Assembly (NCBI GenBank): GCA_032158125.1
Contig: JASKOT010000006.1
Span: forward strand, 558,001 to 622,000
Length of the DNA: 64,000 nt
Direction of reading: 5' to 3'
From: Papiliotrema nemorosa
Lineage: Eukaryota > Basidiomycota > Tremellomycetes > Tremellales > Rhynchogastremaceae
This document shows, one piece after another, positions 9,994 through 22,635 of this stretch (its first letter is position 1; each line of letters opens with the position of its first letter). A program made the translations under genes and the position numbers. Below the pieces are notes generated by a model. That model saw only the letters and a program-made list of their open reading frames with translations. It was not told where the DNA came from and made no database searches.

Positions 9994-11939
9994 ATGCCTC
10001 TTGAGAAATCTATCGTTTCCGACGATGATTACAGCGACGACGACGAGCTGCTCTCGGAAAATGAAGATGTCAAGCCCGGCGATGTCAAGTCGATCACCAA
10101 GGGCGGTCTTCCCGAGCCCAAGTTTACCGACTTCAACTTGAGGCATCTACACGGTACGTCGGAGTTTCATTTTGCCTCGTGTTTGCTTCGATGCCCTTGT
10201 CCCTCGGCGCCTCATTGCAGATCATCGCTGACTATCAGACATGATCCACACCGGCGGTGTCGAGCTCAGCCCGTCGTATCAGAGAGATGTGGTATGGAAC
10301 GAGTCGAAGATGACGGGTTTAATTCAGTCCATCTTCTTGGTACGTTGTGCTAGACGATTTAACCTTTGGCTTTTACATCGTTCACTATGCTGATGGTACA
10401 GAACTACTACATCCCTGCTGTCATGTTTGCCGTCGAGGAAGACGCCGAAGGAAACCAAACTCGGATCTGTATCGATGGAAAACAACGATGCACCACTGTA
10501 CGCGCTTTCTTCGAGGGGGAAATCCCTTTCATCTCGCCGTACACCAGAGAGAAGTATTGGTACCACAAATACGGCCAGCAGAAACGGGGGATGCAGCTCC
10601 CTCAGGCCCTCAAGACTCAATTTGAGCGATTCCGGCTGCAGGCGGTGGAATACACCGGGATCTCAGATATGAAGCAGAGAGACCTCTTTCGTGAGCCGAC
10701 CCCTTTTGCCACGTCCCCGAGCTGCTGCTGACTGTATAAGAACGCGTTCAGATGGGAGTATCATTGTCGACGGCCGAGAAGCTGCAGGCTATTCCTGGAC
10801 CTTGGCCTAAATGGATCATCGAGCTTCAACGAAAGTACGTCATGGAGGAGAACACCCTAGGAGCAAAGATCACCTGGGATCAGACTCGAGGAAAACCATT
10901 CCAGAACTTGGCTGGATTCGTCATTCTCGCCCATGATCCGGAAGTTCAAAAGAGTGTCCCTTCCGCTCAAGCTATCAACACATTCATCTCTCGACAAGAC
11001 TCGCCCGACGAACACTTCAAGAGGAAGATCGAGATGGCCCTGTCTCTCTTTGTAGAGATCGCCGTCAGCCATTTCGGAGACTCGTTCGGAGCCGTTGAGA
11101 ATCGTGTCGCTCCAGCAGGTACGTGCAAGCTTGATGAGTGACATGACTTCCGCTAACATGACAGAGTTCATCTTTTGCGCCTTGTTGATCTTCAAGCGAA
11201 TGGGTATCCACCCCGTCGCGAGACTCGCAAAATACATTGGAGAAATGCGAGTGTTCATCCGAGGAGCGGAAGGTCACGTCGATATCCGAACCAATGCGCG
11301 AGTCTCCAAGTCTTTCCACGAGTTCATCGCGAGGATCCCTATCAAAGCTCGACCTGGAGAGCTGCCCGCTGCCGAGGAGTACGAGAACGACGGAGCAGAC
11401 CCTCGATCTGTCCGAATGGCCAAGCGTGCTCGACAGTCTGAACAGGAGGATCCGACTTATCGAGAAACCGCTACTGATCGATACGATGAGAACGGTCTGG
11501 GTAATGCTACTCGAGCTGCGAAGCAAGCTAGGACTGAGCCGATGAGAATCACCAAAAGATCGCCTCCTCCACCTGTCAATGTCCCTCGAAAGATCAATCC
11601 CCTTCCTCCTCAACCCGCTGCTACCCGACCCAACTACTCTCCCATGGATCGACCCTTTTCGGCGGCGTCGAACGGTAGCAGCTTCGGTGCAACTCCCAAC
11701 TCTACGGTGAATCCTTACACTCAAGGATACCAAGCCACGCAGCGAGCTCCTCAGGTATGTGTTTACCCCCTTGTGAACTTTCGGAGCTAAAGATCCAGGC
11801 TTACGCGCAACCGCAAACCGCTCAACTTCCGCAGTATTCGGTCGAGCAACAGAGGCAGTTTGCCGCAATGCACACGGCTCAGCAGCAGCAGCGGCTAAGT
11901 CAACATCAGCAGCAGAATCGATGGGCCACCCAACGATGA
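9994..11939 (+). CDS. DUF262 (ParB/GmrSD N-terminal-like) domain protein
   Basis: About 590 residues. After an acidic N-terminus (MPLEKSIVSDDDYSDDDELL) comes the DUF262 core: a YQRDVVWNESKMTGLIQSIF motif, then RICIDGKQRCTTVRAFFEG, matching the YQRxxVW and DGxQRxTT signatures of the ParB-like DUF262 fold. In bacteria this fold forms the N-terminal NTPase/sensor part of GmrSD type IV restriction enzymes. The C-terminal DUF1524 HNH nuclease is not visible; instead there is a helical region and a long basic, Pro/Gln-rich tail (RMAKRARQ, then QQQQRLSQHQQQNRWATQR). At least five coding introns are present, e.g. after LRHLH (donor near 10153). Fungi carry members of this family of unknown role. The basic tail suggests a nuclear, nucleic-acid-related function, but that is inference. 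Confidence 0.8.
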
Positions 11940-12234
11940 AAATGGGTAGGTCGACTCGAGAGGCGGTGTGGTGCTTTTGGCGAGGGTAAGACTATCTTTG
12001 CGCCTCATGCTCAGAGGTGCTGTTTACATATTCATAGTTTTCCACGCATTGCGATATATTATCTTTTGTCTATGTATGTCCTATTTACGAGACTGTTTGT
12101 CTGCTGCATGGCCTTGATGGAGGTCAACTCTCAGAGATGGTCTCTCCTCTTGCCGCTGGATGGGCGGTTTTAGGAAAAGTCAAAAGTTCCACTTCGACTT
12201 CTTCAATCTTGTTCATCTACCGCTCCTACTCGTC

Positions 12235-13892
12235 ATGGCACTCACACCGCCTGAACCCCCTCTTCCACCCTCTACAGCCTCATCCCCAGCACCTACTCCT
12301 TCCTCGGTGCCTCCTTCAATCCCATCAACATCCGCATCGACCGGAACCACCTCTACATCTTCTGCTATTCCCCAACCTAAACCTCTCGAACCGCTCACAG
12401 GTTTCCGGGCAGCACTCGAACATACAGGCTTACCAAGAGGTGTCTTGACGTGGAAACCGAGGCTACCCAGTCGGAATTGGTGTATATTCTGGACAGTCGT
12501 GGGCACAGTCTCTTATCTGTACTATGACGACCGGAAACAATGTAAAGAGATTAAAGAGAGGACGGTACAGCGAGTGAGACATTATGCCGAGGAGAGTATG
12601 GAGGGCAGCTTGGATATGGTCAGAAAGGTCAAGGTGTATGGAGGTAGATGGCCAGAGGACGATGATACGGACAGAGCATTGAGGTATTTCAGGAAATATG
12701 TCAAGGTGAGTTGATACTGTCGATACTTCACAATCGCCCTTGAATCGTTGTTACCCTACGACGAGATGGTCCGAAGAGCATTGAATTCATGGATTGCTGA
12801 CTTCAGCCATACCTTGTGGCCGCTGCGGTGGATTATGAACAAGTCCAAGCTCCATTATACGGCTCGATAACCCGTCAAGTTCATGCTCAAATCCTCGCCA
12901 AGCGTCGTCAGAGGTTAGGCCTGGAGCCGCTCCCTCCATCCTTGTCTCTACCAGGAGTATTGGACCCCGTGGAAGTGGAGAGGAGAGAGGCTGAAGCGGG
13001 AGTCGTACTCGTCGGGAGGCACAGTCTGAAAGAGTACATGGAGGGGTTGAAGCGTGGGTGGTTGGGCCGGGTCGACGAGTGGGAATGGGAAAAGGATGTC
13101 GAGGAGAAACTCAAATTTGACGGGGTGTTCGCCTCGCCCCCTTTGGCAGATACCGCTGGAACCACCTTGGAAGAGACCTCGACAGCTGTGGAGTCTACAC
13201 CGGCGCCTGTACCCACCGCGGCCATGCCAGCGGCTGGACTATCTGGATCATTGGCATTCCTCTCTCGACCCAAACCAGCGGCCCTCTCTCCTCCTTCTGT
13301 GCCCGGTCAACAGCCTATGATCCCTCCTCAGTTCCATCTCCCGCCGAACCCGCTCCCTCCTTCCCCTCCTATGCTGCTACTCCCCTTTGTCTCGCATCTC
13401 GGATTCAAACAGATCCCATCAATGATCTACGATTTCTTCACCGAACGATACCGCGTACAATCCGGTGCAGACGCCGCGATCGCCCTGATAGAAGGTCAGA
13501 CTCGACCTTTCGAACCTAGCGCCGATTTATCCTTCAACGAAGACTCCGAGAAATGGTTCAAGAAGGATTGGTCGAGACTACCTACGAAAATTGAAGATGC
13601 CCGAAAGGTGTATTACAATGAACTCCGGACCAAAGTGGATGATACACGCGCTCTGGTGGCTGGTGATAGACAATTGACAGAGGAAGAGAAGAAGAGCACA
13701 AAACCGCTCGTTACGGAGGATGAACTGAAAGAGGAGAGAAAGAAGAAGGAGCTCAGGTGGATGGGTCAAGAAGAAGGATGGGAGATTTTGAACAGGGACG
13801 TTACGTGGGATGAGAGGTTTGAGGGTTGGTTGAGGGTGTATCAGACTGTAGAGTCCAAGGCCGAGCAGAGGGCAGACGAAATCAAGCAGTAG
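12235..13892 (+). CDS. TIM54: Mitochondrial inner-membrane translocase subunit Tim54
   Basis: Tim54 is part of the TIM22 complex that inserts carrier proteins into the inner membrane. After a Pro/Ser/Thr-rich N-terminus the product has the family block GLPRGVLTWKPRLPSRNWCI. This runs into a single membrane segment (FWTVVGTVSYLYYDD) and then KVKVYGGRWPED and FRKYVKPYLVAAAVDYEQV, the conserved intermembrane-space part. One intron (about 12712-12807) joins KYVK to PYLV. The C-terminus carries DFFTERYRVQSGADAAIALI and ends with a charged tail. About 520 residues is slightly longer than yeast Tim54. An in-frame Met at 12160 exists; 12235 is preferred because it begins a normal MALTPPEPP N-terminus after a pyrimidine-rich leader. 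Confidence 0.85.
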
Positions 13893-14297
13893 GACCGGGT
13901 GTACGGGGTGGTACAGAATGGACCGGCTGGGAAGATTCATCTAGCATCATAGCAGTAGTTATAGGTATCATGACACATCTCTTGCATGGCTTTTTGTATT
14001 GTCAGCCACTTGGGGGTCGACTCTCGGGATGTTGCCTAGTAGTTGGAAGAAGACCGGGAGTCGGTCGAAGTCCGCACCAAGTTCGCGATCGATGACCTTC
14101 AGGCAATGTAAGGAGGATGTCATGTCGCCAACCCACAGCCAAACAGAATCAGCAATTCGTCAGTACCACCTGTACACCCTGCTGCGTCCATGAAAACATC
14201 GCATAAGAGGTTGTCCATGGTATGTAATTCGTACAAGCCAAAAGCCCAACCGTCTCTACCCTCCTCGCCAAACTCCGACTGCAACTCGAGCCGTAGC
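13893..14297. other. Convergent intergenic region
   Basis: The 405 bp between the 3' ends of TIM54 and RPL8 contains only 3' UTR-like sequence; no gene or repeat recognised. Confidence 0.5.
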
Positions 14298-15554
14298 TTA
14301 GGCGTCCTTCTCCTTTCCGGTGGTACCTCGCTATACATGAGCACATGTTCCAGTGAAGAGATGTCTCTGCAACTCACGAGGAGACCAGTTCGTCGGGCAG
14401 CGATAAGACCAGCCTTTTGACCAGCCGAGGCGTCTCGGGCCATGGTAGAGGCGTGACCAATGTGTTGATGGTTACCACCACCATGAGGGTGGTCCACGGG
14501 GTTCATGGCCACACCTCGAGTTCGAGGCCAAGAGTTTCGCTTGGCTCGCATAGCGTGGTGTTTTCGTCCAGCCTTGAGGAAAGGCTTGTCGACTCGTCCA
14601 CCACCAGCGACGATACCCACAACAGCTCGGCATCGGGAAGGAATGACCTCTAAGCAATCAGCTTCAGATTATCGGACGAAAGGCATCTTGGACGCACTCT
14701 TGGCACCGGATGGGAGTCGGACTCGGGTCTTTCCGTCCTCACCGTGACCGATGACAGTAGCGTAGTTTCCGGAAGTTCGGGCCAATGCTCCTCGGTCTCC
14801 AATCTTCTCCTCGACGTTGCAGACAATGGTACCTTCGGGGCATTGAGAGATGGGGAGAACGTTTCCGACGTTCAAAGTAGCCTTCTTTCCGCAGTAGATG
14901 AATGATCCAGTGGAGATTCCCTCGGCGGCGATGAAAGTCTCCTTTCGGAGCTTGTATCGGTAAGGGTCTCGGAAGACGACGGTAGCAAGGGGAGCACCTC
15001 TGATGATTAGCAAAAGAGTTCATGGGATGGATTCAAGGGTTGGGGACAAGGCATGGCAAAGGTGTGCGATGTTCAGGCGAGGATGTGCCAAAATTCGTCT
15101 TTCTCCAAAATTCCTCCTAAAGATGGTCGCGACGACATGCTGCAGCCGCACCCGCCTGCACCTTTCCTCAATGGGCCCAAGAGGATGTACGCCCCAGTCG
15201 GTATGATCTCTCCTCCCTCATCCACGACCCGACGATCCATCCACCAGACCATTGTATCCCAAAGTATCCCTAAACATCGCACAACTTTTGCCCAAATGCC
15301 TTGCCCTCGATCTCTTCCATTCCAAATGGACCCTTCAACTCACCGACCAGCATCGTGGATAATGTCCTTGACGACACCCCGGATGTAACCGTTCTTCTCG
15401 GCAAAGTCAATGTTCCTCAGTCGAGCCGGGTTCTTGTTGTGGTGCGTGTGGGATTTGAAGATCCCTCCCGACTTTCTCTGGTTTCGGATGACTCGCTAGG
15501 ATGGATTAGTAGACATTCCGCATCGCGTTGTGCATCGAGAGAACTTACACCCAT
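14298..15554 (-). CDS. RPL8: Large-subunit ribosomal protein uL2 (RPL8)
   Basis: A core protein near the peptidyl-transferase centre. The spliced product reads [20 protein letters not shown], then [34 protein letters not shown] and the universal [17 protein letters not shown] loop, ending [17 protein letters not shown]. Introns: a 2-codon first exon (MG, 15549-15554); 15000-15343 (344 nt), far longer than other introns here; one at about 14655-14700; and one before the last 11-codon exon ([10 protein letters not shown] plus stop). The apparent extra residues of the open frames beyond SGAKS and RTGLL are intronic. About 255 residues, as expected. Start 15554 is fixed by the GGT|GTAAGT donor after ATG. 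Confidence 0.95.
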
Positions 15555-15931
15555 GGTTGATGATTAGGTCTGTTTTGAAGGATAAGGAAAGGAGTTGGGA
15601 TGGTACAAATCTAGACGACTGCCAGAGCGAGCGAGCATCCACAGTCTGCAGCGGGCGAGGGGAGGAAGGGACGGGAGGCAAAATGGGAGCAAAGAGGGTA
15701 AATGCCACACTCGGTATAACTCCGACGCTGACCACTGTCGGTGTTTAGCTTCGGGTGGCAACATTTTCCTCTTAACACCGACATGCGCGTCACTCTCGCC
15801 ACCATCGATCCCACCGGCATCCCGCGCTCACTCATGGTTACTATTGGGCAACGCGCTCATGTGCATGACTGACCGGTTCACTACCTTGATACATTGCTCA
15901 TCACACATGCCTTCTCACCCTCTGACACTGC
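15555..15931. other. RPL8 promoter / PP4R3 3' region
   Basis: The 377 bp upstream of RPL8 and downstream of the PP4R3 stop; nothing recognised beyond G/A-rich tracts near 15650-15700. Confidence 0.45.
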
Positions 15932-18900
15932 TCACTTGTCCTCGTCTGCTGATTGCTTGAAGATGCCAAAGTTTAAACGTATCTTCTTCCCCCTGTCTTC
16001 CTTCTTAGCCTTAGTCGGCGTCATCCTCTTGTCACCCTCGACCTTCGCCCCATTCTCCTGTAGACCGGCTTGCGTCTGGATATTGATGACGGGTTTCGCC
16101 TCATCCTCCTTCTTGACCGCTTTATCCGGTGAAGCCGCCTTTTTCGACTTGACCAATAATCCCGCAAACCCTTCTTCCTCTTCTTCCTCTCGTTCCCTCT
16201 TCTGCCTCATCTTCATCGCCACATCTCCCAAATCCTCCTCGAGCTTGACAGACGGTTTCTCTTCCACTTGATCGGGTTGACCCTCGGGTGCACTGGAAAG
16301 GGGTTTGAGTAGAGGGGATTGAGCACCAGCCGAAGAATCTGAATCGCTGCCATCGTCGTAATCCACCAAACCCGTGCCCGGGTTAGGTATACCAGGATTA
16401 GGATCTTTCCAAACTTTCGTCATCCTACTCGGACTCGGCCCTGCCGGACGTCGAGGCGGAGTGGGACCTTCCCGCTTGATCGGTGTCTGCCTCTTCCTCT
16501 TTCTCGGGGTCTTGGCATCACCCTCTGGTGTAGCTGGCGAAGAGGACGCCTTGGGCTGTTTGGGTCCGATAACGTCGTCCTCGTCATCTGATGCGTTAAA
16601 GTAGTCTTCTTCGCCTTTTTCAAACGAGATCTGCCATCGCCGACCCTGTTCCGAAGTTTCAGGTTGGACCGGTGGAGGAGGGGGCTCGTTGTTTTGTTGC
16701 CAACGGACGGTGAGACCAAAGATGATCGCGCGGTAATAAGGTCTTTCACCCAAGGCGTCCAGACGAGATTTGCAGTTTTCGAAGAGATAGTTGATGACAG
16801 GTTTGATATTGTCCTACATGGTAAGCGCCATCCCACAATGTGGCGCAGGAGCCCACCTTGCGGATAATGTCCAACACTTCCATGCAAGCGGAAGACAACA
16901 TGTTATCTCTTGTCGACTCGTTCTCCAGGAGATCCACCAATGGAAGGAATAGGTTGTTCTTGATGAAATAGCGGACCACAAAGTGGTTTGATAATTTCAG
17001 GCAGGACCGTATGAAACGCAATGCAGCTATAATCAGCGCTTGTTCACGACCATTGACAATTTGCGCACCATGTCGAAGTGGTTTGTCTTTGATGTACAGT
17101 AATGATACAACTTTTCGTGATATTGGATTTGAGAGAATGTAGTATGAGGCCTTTTGGTGTTGATTGGTGTTGGTGATCGAGGCGGACAACAATTCGACGA
17201 GAAGATGTAGCAAAGCCGCCCGTTCTCGAGGGATAGGAGTTTGAGCTGTGATGAGTAAGATCCACCGTGTCAAGTAGGCCAAGACTCACGTGTATTGTTA
17301 GAGATCTCTGGCAAGTCGAGCAGAGGTTTGTACAGTTCCCCTACAGTGTCGTCGAAGAACGAATTGATGAAATTTTCCGAGATCGGTCCCTCTTTCCTGG
17401 CGAGGAACGACTGCTTGATAAGCTCACAATGCTGCAAATGGACAGCGTCAGGAAGACTTACCGTGTCGTCCATGTTCGTATCCAGCAGATTCCGCAGTGA
17501 ATCTCCCACTTGACTCAACAATCCCATATTCTTCGTGGTCTTCAGCAGATAGATGATATCGGCCAATAGCGTCCTCCTTCTTGCTTCTTCCTCTTTCAAC
17601 ACGTGTGTCCTCACTGCACTGACGTCGATGTCCACGACCAGGGTCATAATCTCCGCTCCGGCATGTAATATCTGCGCCTCGCTCCGACGTAGTGCCCACT
17701 CGACGACGAAGATCAGCCCTTTATCCAAGAGATTCCGGTACAATGCCATCCTACTCGGCACTTGAACTCCCTTGCCGAGTATCATGAGCTGGTTCAAGAG
17801 CATGACTACATCTCGCTTGGCTTCGTCGAGCGGTTCGGCCGGATCAGGATCTTCATTCGGACGCGTCGTTCTGAAGCCTTGAATTAGTGAATCAAGAAAT
17901 GTGGCATCATTTTGAACGTAGGTGATGATATCGACCTGAGTGAAGAAGACGAAACCGTTGAGGATGCTGAACGTCCCGTCGTCTAGCATGCGAGCTAGAA
18001 CGACGTCGCGCAAGTACTGGACACGGAAGAGCTGATGGATTTTGGACCGTATGGCGGAGTCAGAGATGGGCACGACCTCTTTAAACTTTGCGACGTCCGA
18101 GAAGAATTGCCGGTAAGACGCTTTCAGCGTTGGGAATTCTCGGTCGTCTAAGCAATCAGCGACACGGGTCTCGGATGATATAGATCATGCTCACACTCAA
18201 AGATACCAATCACGCCCGGGAAAATGTCGTCCTGCAATATGTACTCTAACAAAGTATTGTCATTCAGCATGACTAATGCGTCAGTTAAGTCTTGGACGAC
18301 ACGACTCACGTATCGTCTGCATCAGTGAACACAGTGCATGAAGATCCTCTGTGCTTTCCAGATCCTCGGCTTGCTCGAAGAGTACCGTGAGTTGCCGTAT
18401 ATAGTCCTGCGGTATCAGCTACAGAATCGCATCATTCCGATTCGCGCTAGCTCACCTCGTTGACGATATGCTCTACTGCCCTTTCTCTACCCTGTGCCGA
18501 CTTTGCCTGCATGCGCAACCACGGTTCTTGCTGTCTGAATATCAGCTCCCGAGCCAAAAACCAGAGATTGCTCAGACTGACCTCAGATTAGACAATGTCG
18601 GGGCTTCCCACGTCGATTTCCCGTCACCTGACAAGAGACTAGCTCCGCCCACACCCATCAACGGCGAGTCTGACGCGTTCGACGAGGACGATGGCCCCGG
18701 CTGATCTGCCACTATAGTTTCAGCTCGACTCTTGAGTCCGTTAAGTAGCACTTACCTGGAATGTTGTTGAGATGCCTCTGGACTTCCGCTATAAACAGCC
18801 AAATATCCTCGCACCCCTCTGAATCCTGGAAAGATAACGCTATATCGAGATTCGAAGTCGGTTCCGTCCATACGATCAGCGTGTCTGTCGATCAGCCAAT

Positions 18901-19465
18901 GATCGCATGGCATGATCGGATAGTTCCTGGACCTACCTTGTTGTCGGACGTATATATCCTCCTTCTCCACTCGAGCAGTCAATAGCAGGTCCTCTTTCAA
19001 GAAACCGCCTTCACCCTCTGCTTCTGCGTCTCCAGGTTTCTCCGCGCCTGTGTCTTCCGCTTCGACCACAAGAAGGGCTAGGTCCTGAGAGTCGTCGTAG
19101 ATACCTCTACAATACCCGGTCCCCCTATCGAACCAAGACGAATCACGCAATTCGTACACCTGCCATTAAGCTTCACCCTCACCTCGGCGAGAAAGGGGAC
19201 GCACCTTGACACGTTTACCTTCTTGCGAAGGCCCAGCTTCAGGATCAGACATGATGACTTCCCCTGAATCCTCTTCAGTCAAATGTATAGCCGTATCGGG
19301 ATCCGTATCTGACTCTTCGGGTTCACCTCCATCGTCAGGAGGATCCACGGCCATCTCCACCGAGTCGTCGACCACCAATAAGCCGGTAGAGGGCGAGGTC
19401 ACCTCCACATCCTCACCTATCGCGTCGGGAGACTCAGATGTGGAAGTGTCCTGTACCGAGGTCAT
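15932..19465 (-). CDS. PSY2: Protein phosphatase 4 regulatory subunit 3 (Psy2/SMEK family)
   Basis: Targeting subunit of PP4, acting in DNA-damage recovery and other pathways. The N-terminal extension of about 95 acidic residues (from [12 protein letters not shown]) precedes the PH/RanBD-like EVH1 domain ([20 protein letters not shown], then [19 protein letters not shown]). The Smk-1 repeat region follows: [45 protein letters not shown]-like ArgPro stretch, [20 protein letters not shown] and [20 protein letters not shown]. The tail of about 270 residues is disordered, Lys/Glu/Pro-rich, with basic nuclear-localisation-like clusters (PRKRKRQ, PKSKK-like). At least eight short introns. Start 19465 is the first Met of an exon continuous with the EVH1 domain; a later start would lose only the acidic extension. 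Confidence 0.9.
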
Positions 19466-19951
19466 TATCCCGGCCGAGAGACCTCGCTCGCGTGCGAGAT
19501 CAGGTGTGGTGCGGCGACCGCTATCTTAGGCAGGGTCTGAAGCTCTCAGCAGGAATGAAGCCGGGGGCGAGGTATCTGAAAGCCGAGCGCGAGCGGGAAT
19601 CGAGCTTGAAACCGAGGTCTGAGATGCGACGAGTGATGTGTGTGGAGATGGAGGTGGATTGATTATCATCGGGAGTGAGCGAGGTTGAGTGGGATTGTTA
19701 TTGTTGTTACCGATTAGGAATGGGGATTTGATCCCGCTAATGATGACCGCCGCCCAAGGGAGGGTTGATTACAAAAGTCACGTGAGTGATTACAACACGC
19801 CCTTCGTCCCATCACCGGGGGCAGCATCATGAAAGTGATTGATACTTCGTCACTACCTTCAATATCCAACCAGCCTCGGAGACACCTTTAGCGCCCACGA
19901 TACCTTTCGCGGCGATCTTTTCACCTAATCGTCCATCAGGTCTCCCTCGAG
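19466..19951. promoter_or_regulatory. Divergent promoter PP4R3 / ULP1-like
   Basis: The 486 bp between divergent starts. It contains a GTCACGTGA-type E-box (CACGTG at 19779-19784), flanked by two GTGATTAC/GATTAC words. CACGTG is the core bound by Cbf1-like bHLH factors in fungi; use here is inferred. Confidence 0.45.
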
Positions 19952-22358
19952 ATGCCTGAAAAACGACCTCGAGAGTCCACAAATTCCCTTGCGACCCCTC
20001 CTTCACCTCCCAAACGATCAAGAACGACATCACAGACATCCTCACATCAGCCATTACCCGTCGATTCGTGGACTAGCTTCAGCTGGCTGTACGACTTGGC
20101 AGGCACAATGATGAATGTGATCAAGAAACAGGATGTCAAGACGAGGACGCAGAGTGGGTCATCTGCGGTCGTAGGGCGGTATTGATGTTGATACCTAGTG
20201 CGAGAGGATAATTCTACTAAGCGGAAGAGTGGAAGATCAACCAATGGTACTTTGCGGCTGCGCGATACTGAAGAGTCTCCCGGCCACCTGTTGAGTTTGA
20301 TCAACGAGAAACACACACAGACTCTCGCCAGGAGCAGCTCGGCCTCCTCTTCATCTTCACCAGACGCTAGGTCACCTCACGGTTCAGATCACGCCTCGCC
20401 TTCTCGATCTCAGCTAGATTTCCGTCTCGGCAAGCGTCCGTCAAGTATAGATAGGTCAGATTTGCTATTTGACGAAGGACGTCTGGGTCAAAGTCGACGA
20501 GGCTCGGTCGATTCTGCCCAGAGCGAGCAGAAAGGAACGTCTTCTCACCCAATAGAGCTTTCAGACTCGGATACGGAAGATCCCCCACAAGCAGGCCCAT
20601 CACGTACCCAGGCCACCCCTACTCCCCTTGCCCTCCTTTCTTCGCATCGTCGCGCGGATCCGAAACGGCCCAATTTGTCTAAACATAAGTTTAGGCGGGA
20701 ATACGAATGGCTAGACAATACCCCGAATATCGATCCTAGCACACCCCGAAGAGGCATCGATTCCCCTCTGAGGTCACCTTCGTCACTCAGGCGCAAAACG
20801 AAACGGGAGACTCAACGGGCGGTCCGACAGCATAAGGTCATGGATCAAATCAAGGTGCTGAGGAGACAGCTTAAGGTAGCTGCTACGGATGGCAACCATA
20901 AGCTGGTCAGGGGCTTGACATTGCGGCTGGACGACCTTCAGAGGTCAGACATGGCATCGCCAGCAAGGCGGACAGAAGGTTTTTACAAAAGATGTGAGTA
21001 CCGAATTACACGAGAAAGTTTGCATGCTAACATTTAGTCGTGTCAATAGCCGGAATCGCGCATGACAACATCCAAAATTTGGACAAACAGGCGAAGAACG
21101 CCTTGGAGGTCCTGCTAGAGTCGCGAGCGGACAGGTCAATAAGCGCTTTGACCAGGAAGACTGACTCTGTATGCTCTTCAACCGTTCGACCTGACGAAGC
21201 ATTGGGCTGACATTCAGGCCGATTCAGACTCGAAGATATTCAGGCGGGCATCGAGGACGAAGGAAGATATCCAGTCATAGTATGCGCATCGTTTGCTCTT
21301 GGCCATGTCGCTTATGATAGTCGTGAATCGAAAGTCCAGGACATCATCGACAAAGTTGAGAAGACCCACATCAAGGAGGAACAAGAGATTCAGAAACGAC
21401 TTCGACCAGCCTGCCCGATCAAAATGTCTCCTGCTCGAGCTGGAATGGTCAGTCGAGCCATACCCGTCCCGCTACTAGCATCAAGCTAACATACAGGTCT
21501 CGAGGCACTTGAAGAATCCAGCCTTCAGATCTCGCCAAGTCATGTGGGACGATGTGCAACGATTGCGACCCGTCGAATGGTTGAATGACGAAGTGATCAA
21601 TACGTACGGAGAACTCATGACAGAGCGATACCAGACGGCGGCCAAAGATGGTTCACCTGGTCAATATAGGAATATCTACGTATTCAACTCGTTCTTTTAC
21701 CAGAAACTGCGGGAGCAGGGGTACGAAAAAGCGGGCTTGTCCCGTTGGACCAAGCGGGTACGTCTCGGACGCATGGACGCGGACCGAAGTCTAAGAGCTG
21801 ATGTCTAGGGCAAAGGAAAAGCCGACATCTTTTCCAAGGATGCGGTATTGTTCCCTTGCAATATCGGTAACATGCACTGGACGGCGGGTTGCATCAATAT
21901 CGCACAAAAGCGGTTCGAGTATTACGACTCGCTCGGCGATCGTTTGAGGCATCGAGACGAAGTTTACGACGTGAGTGACAGGCAGCCCTGTAATCTGGTG
22001 TTGGGTTCCCGATTGACCTGGACAGAATATGCGAGAGTACATAGAGAAGGAGCACAAGGACAAAAAGGGTTCCTCAATAGATCTCTCAGACTGGACCGAA
22101 GTGTTCCTCAAGGTGAGCGATAAGTCCTTGCTCCACATTGGAGCTATCGCTGACAACTAGTCTTCGCCGCAGCAGAGCAACGGATCAGATTGTGGAGTGT
22201 TCACTTGTCAAACTCTCGAGGCCATCGCAAGAGGGAAAGACCTGTCTAGAGGGGAAGAATGGGATTTCGGAGCGGAGAACATGCCTTATCTGAGGAACCT
22301 CATGGTTTATGAGATTGCGCAGGAGAAATTGGAACCGCGATGGCCCAAGGAGACCTAG
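19952..22358 (+). CDS. Ulp1/SENP-type SUMO-specific cysteine protease
   Basis: Processes SUMO precursors and removes SUMO from targets. The first half is disordered, Ser/Pro-rich and phosphorylation-prone (about 400 residues, with a SHPIELSDSDTEDP element resembling a SUMO-interacting motif). The C48 peptidase domain includes MWDDVQRLRPVEWLNDEVIN, NIYVFNSFFYQKL, the catalytic His in GNMHWTAGCINI, the Asp in YYDSLGD, and the Gln/Cys in SNGSDCGVFTC. At least seven short introns interrupt it, one between DEVYD and NMREYIEKEH and one between VFLK and SSPQQSNGSDCG. The protein ends PRWPKET. All triad residues are present, so it should be active. ULP1 and ULP2 cannot be told apart safely; domain at the C-terminus favours Ulp1/SENP1-like. 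Confidence 0.88.
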
Positions 22359-22635
22359 GCAGCATCAATGCAGGGATCCGGTACGTGAGGCGACGCAGTG
22401 TAAATGAAGATCTGTAGACCATGTTGTAGATGTTATAATGGATGACGAGTTTGCCATTGCACCTCGTGACTGCCCTCGCTGAGACGATCAGAACTGGCGG
22501 TGCGTACGATCCGCCTCCAGCTGTTGCCCCGGTCCGCAAGGTGTTTGATGCGATATCCGCTCGACCTGCACAGATTGCATTCCACTATCTGGGCTGCCAC
22601 AATAGCTACTTTGCGTCCGCAGTTGCATATGATGT

